Notes: a model not told the origin generated them from the sequence alone. Positions 1 through 7,705 are shown, counted from the first letter of the stretch. The stretch is 12,209 nucleotides of DNA from Candidatus Zixiibacteriota bacterium (GCA_022563625.1 JADFNA010000015.1:1-12209); one strand, 5' to 3'. Made by a program: numbers and translations.

Positions 1-37
1 TCAGCGCATAGAATATGTATTGGGTCCGTGTTTTCAT
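1..37 (-). CDS. possible 5' end of a further gene in the FHA/phosphoesterase operon (partial)
   Basis: On the minus strand an ATG at 37-35 opens a frame that runs off the window edge after 12 codons, reading MKTRTQYIFYAL. It lies 44 nt after the stop of the phosphoesterase gene and points the same way, so it could be the next operon member. The basic start followed by hydrophobic residues would suit a signal peptide or membrane anchor. No clear Shine-Dalgarno sequence precedes it. Twelve codons are too few to identify a family, and the frame could be chance. Confidence 0.25.
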   Translation of the reverse strand, partial: MKTRTQYIFYAL

Positions 38-81
38 ATTTGATAAGACAGCTTTGTTCGCGGCAGCCGGTGTAACTTTCT

Positions 82-810
82 CTACCTGCCAACCAGCAGG
101 CGTTCACTCAGAGAAACAGGCAGCCCCAGCAATTCCATCCGGGTAGTAGTTTTTGCGACATCGTATTCAACTCGATGATACCGCACGAGCGACTGCTCGG
201 TGTCAAATGTCACATAGCAGGAGCGCGGATCATGGTCGCGCGGCTGTCCAACAGAGCCGACATTTAAGATGTAGCGGTTCTCCGGGTCGATCTCCATTTC
301 ATTTGCAACCCGCTGGCTGATGGTCCCTTCCGGTGTCAGGATAAATCCCACCGGAACATGTGAATGTCCAATGCACAGAAGATTCGACTCGGTGCATTCG
401 AACTGTTCGCGCGCTTCCTGGATGGTGAGAATATACTCCCACAATTCCGGCGCGCGCGGTGAGGCATGCACCAGATGAAAAGGATCTGAAATATTTTCGA
501 GTTCGAAATCCGCCAGCGCCGAAAGCGAACGGTCGGTTAATTCTTTGCGGGTCCAGGACAGCGACTCCGAGGCGGTCTCGTTAAAATGTTCAGTTGACTC
601 GAGGCCCAGCGCTGCGAAATCGTGATTGCCAAGAAGTCTGACCTGGCAGTTTTTGCAAATCAGTTCGACACAAGCATTCGGATCGCAGCCATAGCCGACA
701 GCATCGCCCAGAAAGTGGATTACATCTACTTTTTGACTTTGAATGTCCGACAGGGTGGCCTGCAGCGCTTCAAGATTGGCGTGCACGTCACTGATGAGCG
801 CAATACGCAC
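82..810 (-). CDS. metallophosphoesterase (YfcE/MJ0936-like calcineurin-type phosphatase)
   Basis: A 242-residue cytoplasmic enzyme of the small calcineurin-like phosphoesterase family, which uses two metal ions to cleave phosphomonoesters or phosphodiesters. The metal-binding motifs are visible in order: D8-x-H10 in SDVH, GD at 35-36, GNHD at 61-64, a histidine at 115 in HLVHASPR, and GHSH at 148-151. A late GSVGQPRD segment is typical of this subgroup. Length is normal for the family. The start is GTG at 810, preceded by an AGAGG ribosome-binding site that overlaps the end of the upstream FHA gene. The FHA stop lies only 4 nt away, so the two are almost certainly cotranscribed and translationally coupled. 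The substrate cannot be told from sequence; many relatives are annotated only as phosphodiesterases. The neighbouring FHA protein suggests a link to phospho-signalling, which is inference. Confidence 0.9.
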   Translation of the reverse strand: MRIALISDVHANLEALQATLSDIQSQKVDVIHFLGDAVGYGCDPNACVELICKNCQVRLLGNHDFAALGLESTEHFNETASESLSWTRKELTDRSLSALADFELENISDPFHLVHASPRAPELWEYILTIQEAREQFECTESNLLCIGHSHVPVGFILTPEGTISQRVANEMEIDPENRYILNVGSVGQPRDHDPRSCYVTFDTEQSLVRYHRVEYDVAKTTTRMELLGLPVSLSERLLVGR

Positions 811-814
811 CGGA

Positions 815-1510
815 CTACCTCTTGGATTCGACGAATCGGAAAGTTGACTTTCCGACCTGAATCAGGTCGCCGTTGCGAAGCAGGCAAGTCTCGACAGCTT
901 CCCCGTTAACGCGGGTCTTACCTTTGCGGCCAATACTTACGATAGAATAAACAGCGCCCTCTTTGACTATCTTGGCCTGGATACCGGAGAGAAAGAAGCC
1001 CTTGGCCTTAATATGTACGAACTGGGCCTTACCGATTGTTGTCACTTCGCGCTCAAGCAGGAACTCTTTGAATTCAGCGTTGGCTTCACCCACCAGGGCA
1101 GTGCCGCCCACGACGCGAACGGTTTCTTTGTCCTTCGCGTCCTGTTGGATACGGTGTTTTTGCTTTTTGGTGTTGAGGATCATGGTGCCATCATAGCCAA
1201 TGTCCGATCCGGGTTCCTCTGTTTCCTGAGAATGGAAGATTAAACTGTATTTTCCGATCGTGATCTCGTCGTTTTCGCGCAATACCTCTTCGGTCACCCG
1301 GCGGTCGTTGAGAAAAATTCCGTTTAACGATTCATTATCGATGACCACGGCGCCCGAGTCGTTAAACTCTATCACCGCGTGTCTGCGCGAGACACCGCGG
1401 TTTTCAAGGACAATATCATTTTCCTTGGTGCGGCCGATTGAGATACGGCGTTTATCAATCACTACGCGCTCGATCACTTTGTCATCGTATTTTACAATTA
1501 TCTCAGCCAT
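815..1510 (-). CDS. tandem FHA-domain protein (second FHA degenerate)
   Basis: A 231-residue soluble protein. Residues about 2-93 form a forkhead-associated domain, a phosphothreonine-binding module. The key residues are present: G26-R27 in SIGR, S41-RR-H44, and the NG pair at 63-64. Residues about 130-228 look like a second FHA fold with IGK at 159-161 and TRVNGEAV near 199-206. However, the S-x-x-H phosphate-binding segment is replaced by LSGIQAK, so this copy probably does not bind phosphothreonine in the standard way. The linker carries DGTMILNTKK, a threonine that could itself be a kinase target (inference). There is no signal peptide or membrane segment. The ATG at 1510 has AAAGG about 9 nt upstream. 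It is the first recognised gene of a minus-strand operon with the metallophosphoesterase. No Ser/Thr kinase lies in the window. Confidence 0.88.
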   Translation of the reverse strand: MAEIIVKYDDKVIERVVIDKRRISIGRTKENDIVLENRGVSRRHAVIEFNDSGAVVIDNESLNGIFLNDRRVTEEVLRENDEITIGKYSLIFHSQETEEPGSDIGYDGTMILNTKKQKHRIQQDAKDKETVRVVGGTALVGEANAEFKEFLLEREVTTIGKAQFVHIKAKGFFLSGIQAKIVKEGAVYSIVSIGRKGKTRVNGEAVETCLLRNGDLIQVGKSTFRFVESKR

Positions 1511-1839
1511 GGATGACGCCTTTCGAGTTTGCTGAATCTGCGGCCACAGAGTCTCAGCGCTAAACGATGAATTATGCTCTCAAACCCTTGAACACGGTGT
1601 CCGTTCGCCCCGGGCCAGACAGTAATATGCACTTGCGTTATCGGTACTTGTATCCAATTGCCAGGACGACACTATACTCATTATATTGTCGGCAATGGGG
1701 GTCGATTCTTAATAATTCGCCCCGCTCTTGAGAGATGAATTCCCCCAGTTCAGGGACAGTAGTGATTCCCGCTTATGACCTCTAAGCCACTCCTGTTCTT
1801 AGTGTTACATGACCCATGATATTTTGAGAAAAAACCGGG
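1511..1839. other. divergent intergenic region between the FHA operon and larB
   Basis: A 329-bp gap between two divergently transcribed genes, so it should hold promoters for both. One plausible plus-strand sigma70-like promoter is listed separately. On the minus strand there is a CATAAT box about 60 nt before the FHA start, but no convincing -35 at the right distance. I see no ORF, no riboswitch and no strong hairpin here. Confidence 0.6.
1658..1687 (+). promoter_or_regulatory. candidate sigma70-type promoter upstream of larB
   Basis: TTGCCA at 1658-1663 and TATATT at 1682-1687 are separated by 18 nt and each matches the consensus hexamer in 4 and 5 positions. Transcription would begin near 1694, leaving a leader of roughly 145 nt before larB. 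This is a motif match only, and in such a genome the consensus may differ. Confidence 0.35.
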
Positions 1840-2673
1840 ATGAATCAGTCAGAACTGGCCAAAATCCTAAAGCAGGTGCAAAGCGGCGTATTACAGCCAG
1901 ATCAGGCCCTCGACAAACTTAAGTCATTGCCATTCATATCATTAGACACCTTGCGCCTTGACAGCCATCGTGAACTGCGCACCGGCCAGCCCGAAGTCAT
2001 CTTCAGCGAAGGAAAGACAACGGCTGAATTGATTGATGCGGTAACAACGTTGACAGGCTCAGGACAGGACGCTTTGTTGACTCGCCTTGGACCACAAGCG
2101 GCCTCGGAAATCGCTGATGCTCTGCCGGGTTTTCAGATCTATGAGCGAGCGCGGGCTGGAGTGGGATATGCCGCACAGGACTGCCGGCCCACCCTGTCGG
2201 GGTCTGGCACAGTCGCGGTTATCAGCGCCGGCGCTTCTGACTCTCAGGTAGCCGAAGAGGCCGCGCTGACGGCCAGGATTATGGGCAGCGAGGTGCAGAC
2301 ATTCTTTGACATTGGCGTGGCCGGGATCCATCGCCTGCAGGAGGCCCTGCCACATGCCCGCCAGGCCGATTGTATTGTCGTGGTCGCCGGCATGGATGGC
2401 GCTCTGGTGTCGGTGGTGGCTGGTCTGGTGGAAGCTCCGGTCATCGCCGTTCCCACTTCGGTGGGCTATGGCGCCTCGTTTGGCGGCCTGGCGGCGCTCT
2501 TGGGAATGCTCAACAGTTGTGCCTCAGGCGTGGCGGTTGTAAATATCGACAACGGATTTGGCGCCGGAGCGCTGGCGGCAAAGATCGGGAGACGGGCCTC
2601 ATCTGGCCTGTCAATCGACAAACCAGAGCCAGAAAAAGAAAACAAAGAAACATTCGCGTCCAACACACAGTGA
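1840..2673 (+). CDS. larB: LarB, nickel-pincer nucleotide biosynthesis carboxylase/hydrolase
   Basis: A 277-residue protein that matches LarB throughout. In characterised species LarB carboxylates the pyridinium ring of nicotinic acid adenine dinucleotide and hydrolyses the phosphoanhydride, the first step towards the NPN cofactor. The N-terminal part (about 1-75) carries the expected LDSHRELRTGQPEVIF and SEGKT segments. The AIR-carboxylase-like core (about 115-250) has AVISAGASD, VVAGMDGAL, VPTSVGYGASFGGLAALL and NIDNGFGAG. Cys227 in LNSCASG corresponds to the cysteine reported to form a transient cysteinyl-pyridine intermediate. The last ~25 residues are a charged, poorly conserved tail. 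The ATG at 1840 lacks a strong Shine-Dalgarno sequence. larC follows after 32 nt. larE, which supplies the sulfur atoms, and larA, a known user of the cofactor, are not in the window. Confidence 0.95.
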   Translation: MNQSELAKILKQVQSGVLQPDQALDKLKSLPFISLDTLRLDSHRELRTGQPEVIFSEGKTTAELIDAVTTLTGSGQDALLTRLGPQAASEIADALPGFQIYERARAGVGYAAQDCRPTLSGSGTVAVISAGASDSQVAEEAALTARIMGSEVQTFFDIGVAGIHRLQEALPHARQADCIVVVAGMDGALVSVVAGLVEAPVIAVPTSVGYGASFGGLAALLGMLNSCASGVAVVNIDNGFGAGALAAKIGRRASSGLSIDKPEPEKENKETFASNTQ

Positions 2674-2705
2674 TGTATTTGCAAAGACCCGGCTGAAAAA
2701 AAAAC

Positions 2706-3950
2706 ATGAAAAGACTGCATCTTGAATGTTACTCCGGTGTCTCCGGCGACATGCTGCTGGGGGCCCTGGTCGATCTGGGCGCCCCGCTTGAGGCGCTAAA
2801 TGATTCTATCAGCAAGCTCGGCTTTGAGGGGCTGTCGCTGGCGTCACAGGCGGTGTCTAAATCGGGAATCGGGGCCAGGAAAGTCACGGTTGTGATAAAC
2901 ACGCAGCAAAAACTCAAACACTGGACAGATGTCCGCAAAGTCCTCGAGGGTTCATCGCTTTCGGCTTATGTGCGTGAGCGATCACTGCAGGCCATGCTGC
3001 TCATTGCGAAAGCCGAAGCGAAAATCCACGGCTGTCAACTCCAAAGCGTTCATTTTCATGAACTGGGTTCACTGGACACGGTAGCGGATATGGTCGGCGT
3101 GTTCACGGCAGTCGAGTTCTTTAACCCTGACACGGTGAGCGCTTCGGCGATTGGCATCGGCTCAGGTGTGGTGAAAATTGAGCACGGCGTTGTGCCCAAT
3201 CCCGCCCCGGCCACACTGGAGATTCTGCGCGGATTATCAATTGACACAGCGCAACTGACCGGCGAACGCACAACTCCCACCGGGGCCGCGATATTGGCTA
3301 CACTGCTTTCCGCTGACAATTCACAAATAGCTCCGATGCAAAACGAATCAATCTGCGCCATCGGCTATGGCGCCGGACATGCGGATTTTTCTGACCGTGT
3401 GAATGTGCTCCGGGCCACGCTGCTGGAAAGCCTGAACTCGTCTCTGTCGGCAGACTCGATCTGCCAGCTGGAAACTACGATTGACGACATGAATCCGCAG
3501 ATTTTTGGGCGGCTGTTTGAACGGTTGTATGACGCCGAGGCGCTCGAAGCCTTTATCACGCCTGTCACCATGAAAAAGACCCGGCCGGGATGGAACCTGA
3601 CTGTTCTCTGCCGCAGAGATTTGCAAGAGAAACTCGCGGAGATTATACTGAGCGAGACGACAACAACCGGTGTGCGTTATCAATTTATGGAAAGATTGGT
3701 CGCGCCGCGCAGGATGATTGAGGTCGAAACCCGGTATGGAGTAACTGCGGTCAAATGTATCACCGTTGGTAAACAGACCCGCTTTCAGCCCGAGTATGAC
3801 TCCTGCCTGTCGCTGGCGCACAAGACAGGCGCTCCGCTGGGCGAAATTATGCAGGCCGCCAGAACCCGGGCCGAACAGGAAAGCGCCGGCCGCTCAGAGG
3901 AAAAGCTCCTGTCAGAGGCGCATTGCACAGACCCGGATACTGGCGTATAG
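2706..3950 (+). CDS. larC: LarC, nickel insertion enzyme of NPN cofactor synthesis
   Basis: A 414-residue protein of the LarC (former DUF111) family. LarC is a CTP-dependent cyclometallase that inserts nickel into the dithio-acid nicotinate nucleotide to finish the NPN cofactor. Visible family segments are ECYSGVSGDM (residues 7-16), HFHELGSLDTVADMVG starting at H116, HGVVPNPAPATLEILRG, TTPTGAAIL and GYGAGHADFSDRVNVLRA. The C-terminal half has TTIDDMNPQIFGRLFERLYD and MKKTRPG. Both halves lie in one uninterrupted frame, unlike the larC1/larC2 arrangement of Lactobacillus plantarum that needs frameshifting. The start is ATG at 2706 after an A-rich run, without a clear Shine-Dalgarno sequence. 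It sits 32 nt after larB in an obvious operon. The last ~40 residues are hydrophilic and variable. Confidence 0.95.
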   Translation: MKRLHLECYSGVSGDMLLGALVDLGAPLEALNDSISKLGFEGLSLASQAVSKSGIGARKVTVVINTQQKLKHWTDVRKVLEGSSLSAYVRERSLQAMLLIAKAEAKIHGCQLQSVHFHELGSLDTVADMVGVFTAVEFFNPDTVSASAIGIGSGVVKIEHGVVPNPAPATLEILRGLSIDTAQLTGERTTPTGAAILATLLSADNSQIAPMQNESICAIGYGAGHADFSDRVNVLRATLLESLNSSLSADSICQLETTIDDMNPQIFGRLFERLYDAEALEAFITPVTMKKTRPGWNLTVLCRRDLQEKLAEIILSETTTTGVRYQFMERLVAPRRMIEVETRYGVTAVKCITVGKQTRFQPEYDSCLSLAHKTGAPLGEIMQAARTRAEQESAGRSEEKLLSEAHCTDPDTGV

Positions 3951-4043
3951 TGTTTGATGTTTGGCGCGGAGAACACTTGCTGCGTCTTCGCTTCACGGCC
4001 ACTAAATTGAATTGGACTATATCACTTTCCGGAAAGATAATAG

Positions 4044-5003
4044 ATGAAAATACTCGTTATAGCTGAGCAAAAGAACGGCGTTCTTGATACAAGCGCCTTT
4101 GAGGCGCTGGGCGCCGCCGGCGCTCTTGGCGCCGAGGTCATGACCGCCATTCTGGCGGCTGATGCGGCTCCTCTGGCCGAAGAGCTGGCCAAACATGGCG
4201 GCGGAAAAGTCCTGGCAATTTCAAACCCGGCGCTCGGTGTGTTCAATTTGCAAATTCAATGCGCCGTATTATCTGAGCTGATTGAAAAACACCAGCCAAA
4301 CGCAGTTATCGCCGCTGGACGCATGAGCGGCAAATCTCTGCTTGCGGCCCTGGCGGCTGTTACGGGCGGCGGCATGGCGACAGATGCAATAGACTTGCGA
4401 GTTGACAACGGCAAACTCGTGGCTGTCAGGCCGCAATACGGCGGCAAAGTCATTTCCGAAATAGCCGCTACAGATCCCACAAAACCGTTCTTCATTACAC
4501 TGCGGGTCAAAGCCTTCAATCCGGCGGCCGCCGGCGCCGGTGAAGTTATCACAGAAACGGTCTCGGATTCCTGTTTCGAAAGCGCCATGAAAGTTGTCGA
4601 GTCTGTTAAAGAAAGCGGCCAGGCTGTCAAGCTGGAGGACGCCGACCAGATCGTTTCTTTCGGACGGGGAATCCAGGGGCCGGAGAACATTCCGATGGTG
4701 CAGGAGCTGGCCGATTCACTGGGAGCGGCGCTGGGCGCCTCGCGGGCAGTGGTGGACGCCGGCTGGATCGAATACAAACACCAGGTCGGCCAGACAGGTC
4801 GCACTGTCAGCCCGAAACTCTATGTGACTGTCGGAATCTCCGGAGCTATTCAGCATCTGGTCGGCATGCAATCATCAAAAGTCATTGTTTCGATTAACAA
4901 AGACAAAGACGCGCCGATATTCGGGGTCGCCACCTACGGAATAGTCGGTGACGCATTCGAGATCGTCCCGGCCCTAACCGAACGCTTCCGCCAGGGCGGA
5001 TAG
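4044..5003 (+). CDS. etfA: electron transfer flavoprotein alpha subunit
   Basis: A 319-residue EtfA/FixB protein, normal length. The N-terminal domain (about 1-190) starts MKILVIAEQ. The C-terminal FAD-binding domain (about 203-315) contains GRGIQGPENIPMVQELADSL, then ASRAVVDAGW, QVGQTGRTVSPKLY, GISGAIQHLVGMQ, IVSINKD and the FGVATYGIVGD end. EtfA pairs with EtfB to shuttle electrons from flavin dehydrogenases to a quinone reductase, or into a bifurcating complex. A good ribosome-binding site (GGAAAG at 4031-4036) lies 7 nt before the ATG. It follows larC by 93 nt on the same strand. The usual partner etfB is not adjacent on either side, which is odd. A decayed piece of another etfA lies about 190 nt downstream. 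A lactate-linked role is suggested by the lar neighbours but is only inference. Confidence 0.95.
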   Translation: MKILVIAEQKNGVLDTSAFEALGAAGALGAEVMTAILAADAAPLAEELAKHGGGKVLAISNPALGVFNLQIQCAVLSELIEKHQPNAVIAAGRMSGKSLLAALAAVTGGGMATDAIDLRVDNGKLVAVRPQYGGKVISEIAATDPTKPFFITLRVKAFNPAAAGAGEVITETVSDSCFESAMKVVESVKESGQAVKLEDADQIVSFGRGIQGPENIPMVQELADSLGAALGASRAVVDAGWIEYKHQVGQTGRTVSPKLYVTVGISGAIQHLVGMQSSKVIVSINKDKDAPIFGVATYGIVGDAFEIVPALTERFRQGG

Positions 5004-5048
5004 TTCGGCGCGACTAGATTCCTCTATCGCTGCTACTAAGAATTACAT

Positions 5049-5070
5049 GTAGGGGCACGGCGTGCTGTGC
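5049..5070. repeat. degraded copy of a GTAGGGGCACGG-type dispersed repeat
   Basis: GTAGGGGCACGGCGTGC followed by TGTGC forms an imperfect palindrome around GCACGGCGTGC. It resembles short GC-rich dispersed repeats seen between genes in related uncultured bacteria. A second sequence opening with GTAGGGGC lies at 11253-11260. No T-tract follows, so it does not look like a terminator. Family membership is inferred from its form only. Confidence 0.4.
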
Positions 5071-5195
5071 GTTGTCAAGAGATGTGATGCAGTTGTTATC
5101 ATGACATGCGTTACAGTTGTTTCGGGCGTTTGTCGGTCATCAGGGATTGTTGATCTCTTGGTTTGAATGGTTATTGAACTGGAATAGATCCCGCG

Positions 5196-5264
5196 ATATC
5201 CGAAGTAGCCGCAAACAATCCCACTAAACCCTTTTTCGCTACGCAGCGCTTCAGAGCCAGATAG
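5196..5264 (+). pseudogene. remnant of a second, diverged etfA
   Basis: Reading from 5196, the frame gives ISEVAANNPTKPFFATQRF, then RAR and a stop at 5262-5264. Codons 5196-5258 align without gaps to residues 137-157 of the intact EtfA (4452-4514), where the sequence is ISEIAATDPTKPFFITLRV then KA. By hand count 14 of 21 residues and 47 of 63 bases match. Seven of the matching residues use a different, synonymous codon. That pattern points to an anciently diverged etfA copy that was under protein-level selection before it decayed, not to a recent duplication. Similarity stops abruptly at both ends: a stop codon lies in frame at 5175-5177 upstream, and nothing else in 5004-5284 is recognisable. 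The fragment cannot encode a working protein. Confidence 0.75.
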
Positions 5265-5284
5265 ATTAACTTAGTAATTTTTCG

Positions 5285-6001
5285 TTGGTAAAAAATATGC
5301 TCGGATTACTCGTCATCCTCGCTTGCACATGGACCCTACTCTACGTCTTTGAGAAGCGGAGCCTCCTGGCGCTAGGATTTACACCCATTCTTCAGCGAAT
5401 TAGGCAGTTCACAATAGGCTTTCTATTTACGGCAACTCTGAGCGCATTTTTCTTGATTGGTGATTCTCTTTTTAGAGAATCGCAGTGGATCATCAACAAT
5501 GAATTCAGTTATAGATTATTGCTTTATGCAACATGGTGGGATTTCAAGTCAGTACTTACGGAGGATCTGTTATTCAGAGGCGGAGTTCTTTATTTACTGA
5601 TTCGGAGATTTGGTGTGCGAAGGAGTGTGCTGGCCTCAGCGTTAGCATTCAGCGCTTTTCACTTGAACTCTCTGGGGTGTGGAGTAAATCTGATTCCACT
5701 GATCGTCGTACTAGTAGGAATTGGTGTCATGGGTTATGCGTGGGCTCTTGCGTTCTCAAAGACCAAGTCAATTTTAATGCCATTTGGATTTCATTTCGGG
5801 TGGAACTTCGTTCATAATACAATATTATCAAATGGCCCCCTTGGCGATATAGTGTTCGTTGCAATGGACGCAGTTGTTTTGCCTGATACGCTCTCATTAG
5901 TATTGTTTATGATTAGGATTTTGATTCCCCCATTGTTTACACTTTTGTATGTAGAATATTTTGTTGCCTCAAAAGGAATAGAACTCAATAGCTATGACTA
6001 A
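5285..6001 (+). CDS. CPBP-family intramembrane metalloprotease (CAAX-protease-like)
   Basis: A 238-residue polytopic membrane protein of the CPBP (Abi/Rce1-related) family. The three glutamate/histidine motifs are present: E93-D94-LLF-R98-GG, F122-SAF-H126, and H170-FGW-N174. In motif 1 the second glutamate of the usual EExxxR is aspartate; the first glutamate is kept. Hydrophobic segments lie at about 5-21, 43-58, 77-85, 116-127, 135-156 and 205-225. Characterised relatives process prenylated proteins in eukaryotes or act in bacteriocin maturation or immunity; the substrate here is unknown. The start is uncertain: TTG at 5285 or ATG at 5297, neither with a clear ribosome-binding site, and an in-frame stop lies at 5267-5269. 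Base composition (a sampled 60-bp line is 42% GC) is clearly AT-richer than the flanking genes, suggesting separate acquisition. Confidence 0.85.
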   Translation: MVKNMLGLLVILACTWTLLYVFEKRSLLALGFTPILQRIRQFTIGFLFTATLSAFFLIGDSLFRESQWIINNEFSYRLLLYATWWDFKSVLTEDLLFRGGVLYLLIRRFGVRRSVLASALAFSAFHLNSLGCGVNLIPLIVVLVGIGVMGYAWALAFSKTKSILMPFGFHFGWNFVHNTILSNGPLGDIVFVAMDAVVLPDTLSLVLFMIRILIPPLFTLLYVEYFVASKGIELNSYD

Positions 6002-6064
6002 ACGATTCTTGGATTCTTGAATAGAAAACACTTGATTGCGGCGGGTTTTGAATGAGTTACTATA

Positions 6065-6100
6065 CATGTGGACGGCAGACTTCCCGGTCTGACGCACATG
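6065..6100. repeat. imperfect inverted repeat between convergent genes
   Basis: CATGTG at 6065-6070 pairs with CACATG at 6095-6100, and inside them CAGAC pairs with GTCTG around the loop TTCCCG. The whole resembles a short dispersed intergenic hairpin element. It lies between the convergent protease and PKD genes and has no T-tract directly after it on either strand, so a terminator role is not supported. Confidence 0.5.
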
Positions 6101-6121
6101 ATATTTGGCGCCACCTGAATT

Positions 6122-6150
6122 AAAAAAAGTGCAAGGTAAACCCCTGCCAC
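6122..6150 (-). terminator. rho-independent terminator of the PKD lipoprotein gene
   Basis: Read on the minus strand, GTG-G-CAGGG, loop GTTTA, then CCTTG-CAC forms an 8-bp stem with one bulged G and one G-T pair. Seven T residues follow directly (6128-6122). It sits 36 nt after the stop codon of the PKD gene in the right orientation. Confidence 0.75.
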
Positions 6151-6186
6151 TACAGTAGTATGACAATTACGCTGACAATGTAACTT

Positions 6187-7686
6187 TCAGGGCGCTGTAC
6201 TGACAATCACCGTCTTTGTCGCGAAAACACTATCTGTCATGCAGGTATTTTTTACATACATTTTGATCACATAAGTTCCGTCAACCGTGAATCTGAAATT
6301 TTCGGAGCTGCTAGCGCCGATTTGACCAGTGTCGTTGAATATCCACGACCAGCCGGTAACATGACCATTGGTATTGTCAGTCATGGTGAAGACCGAGTTG
6401 GTGTCACCGGTCGCGGGCGTAATCCCGAAACTGACACTGTCAGTATGAATGGTGTCAGCCAGAAGAATCAGGCCACTTTTCACAATCGTATTGAGTTTCG
6501 CGGGTATGCCCAGCGGGAAACAGGACCCAAGAACCCTTAGAGTTACGTCATACAATCCCGGCTTAGTGTAATCATGAACAGGATTGGCAATTGATGATGA
6601 ACCCCCATCTCCAAAATCCCATTGGTGTGCTTCTATGTTTCCAACTGATTGATCGGTAAAAGTGACTGTGAAGGGTTGCAGCGCTGCGTTGCAGCGAAAT
6701 GTTTCTGAGACGTTGAATGCAGCGCTCGGTTGCGGAACACCTGTAATCGTTACCGATTTGGTTGCGCTTCCCCCGAGGTCCGTCTGTACCGTGAGCTTGA
6801 CCCGGTGATCACCGGGTACGAAAAATGTCGGGCGGAAGTCCGGATTTGATGATGTCTGGCCGTTGTCGGCTTCCCAAAACCAGCTATTGATAATGGCGGG
6901 CGCCGCCACCTGGCTGCTATCTTGAAAAGCCATCTGAAAAGGCACACAAAGACTGTCCTGTCTGGGGACTATTGTTATGTCCGGCGTGGCAGGAACCGGA
7001 ATGATACTAACCAGCCCGGAGTCGATGAATTCGGCCGAATCAGCAAGTGCAGAATCTGTAAAGCACGTTGTAACAAGCTTTACATCGAATACTCCGGCGC
7101 TGCTGTAAACATGCGCTGGCTTCCGCAGCGTTGACGAATCCCCGTCGCCAAACACCCACAGCCACGAGGTCGAGAATGCGCTGTCTGGCTCAGGGAAAAA
7201 AATTATCACCTTCCCGGAATCAACAAGAGAATCCGAAAGTGAGAACCCCGTCACCGGCTCACCCACAAATATGAAACGGTTCTTGATCTCTATATCACTA
7301 ACTATAATACCGCTCGAATCGTAGGTGATCCGTAGAGAGACCCGGTACAGGCCGGAAGAATCAAAGGTATGGGTCGGGTCAGTCTCGGTCGAGATATTCC
7401 CGTCGCCAAAATTCCAAGACCACTCCGCTCGTATGCCCTTCGAGACGTCTTGGAACGTGACCGTAAAAGGAGCGCAGCCCGCACAACCGGTGTCGCTGAC
7501 TGTCCCGTCCGGACACACCGCAACAAATTCGGATTTGAGTTCCAGAATAACAACCGTTTCATTAGTGATCAGTTCGTCGCAGGCGCTGAATATGGTCAGG
7601 GCCATAACCAGCCCTGCGCCCAACAAAACGCCGATCCGGCGCGAAACATGGAGCGCAGAGGGCTTCATGTTGTTTGGAGTCAGCAT
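6187..7686 (-). CDS. lipoprotein with five PKD domains
   Basis: A 499-residue exported protein starting at the ATG at 7686, which has AAGGA about 12 nt upstream. The ORF stays open to 7860, but that extension reads through tandem repeats and looks non-coding. A start at residue 7 (MKPSALHV) is also possible. Residues 1-35 are a signal peptide (RRIGVLLGAGLVMALTIFSA) with a lipobox-like FSAC, so Cys36 should be lipidated. Five PKD (beta-sandwich) domains follow at about 52-135, 146-227, 236-316, 320-405 and 416-497. WNFGDG, WVFGDG and WDFGDG mark domains 1, 2 and 4. Domain 3 has WEADNG and domain 5 WIFNDTG, both diverged. No catalytic domain is visible, so it is probably a surface binding or spacer protein. 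A pair of cysteines sits at 68 and 71. It is convergent with the protease gene and ends in its own terminator. Confidence 0.88.
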   Translation of the reverse strand: MLTPNNMKPSALHVSRRIGVLLGAGLVMALTIFSACDELITNETVVILELKSEFVAVCPDGTVSDTGCAGCAPFTVTFQDVSKGIRAEWSWNFGDGNISTETDPTHTFDSSGLYRVSLRITYDSSGIIVSDIEIKNRFIFVGEPVTGFSLSDSLVDSGKVIIFFPEPDSAFSTSWLWVFGDGDSSTLRKPAHVYSSAGVFDVKLVTTCFTDSALADSAEFIDSGLVSIIPVPATPDITIVPRQDSLCVPFQMAFQDSSQVAAPAIINSWFWEADNGQTSSNPDFRPTFFVPGDHRVKLTVQTDLGGSATKSVTITGVPQPSAAFNVSETFRCNAALQPFTVTFTDQSVGNIEAHQWDFGDGGSSSIANPVHDYTKPGLYDVTLRVLGSCFPLGIPAKLNTIVKSGLILLADTIHTDSVSFGITPATGDTNSVFTMTDNTNGHVTGWSWIFNDTGQIGASSSENFRFTVDGTYVIKMYVKNTCMTDSVFATKTVIVSTAP

Positions 7687-7705
7687 ATGTGTATATCGTC
7701 CTTTT

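Noticed and set aside
622..909. 95-residue plus-strand ORF overlapping the FHA and phosphoesterase genes
   Set aside because: It is antisense to two well-supported genes with clear motifs, and has none of its own.
2706..3950. larC1/larC2 split with programmed frameshift
   Set aside because: The frame is continuous through both LarC halves, so no frameshift is required here.
5049..5070. Terminator after etfA
   Set aside because: The palindrome is imperfect and no T-tract follows. It looks more like a degraded dispersed repeat.
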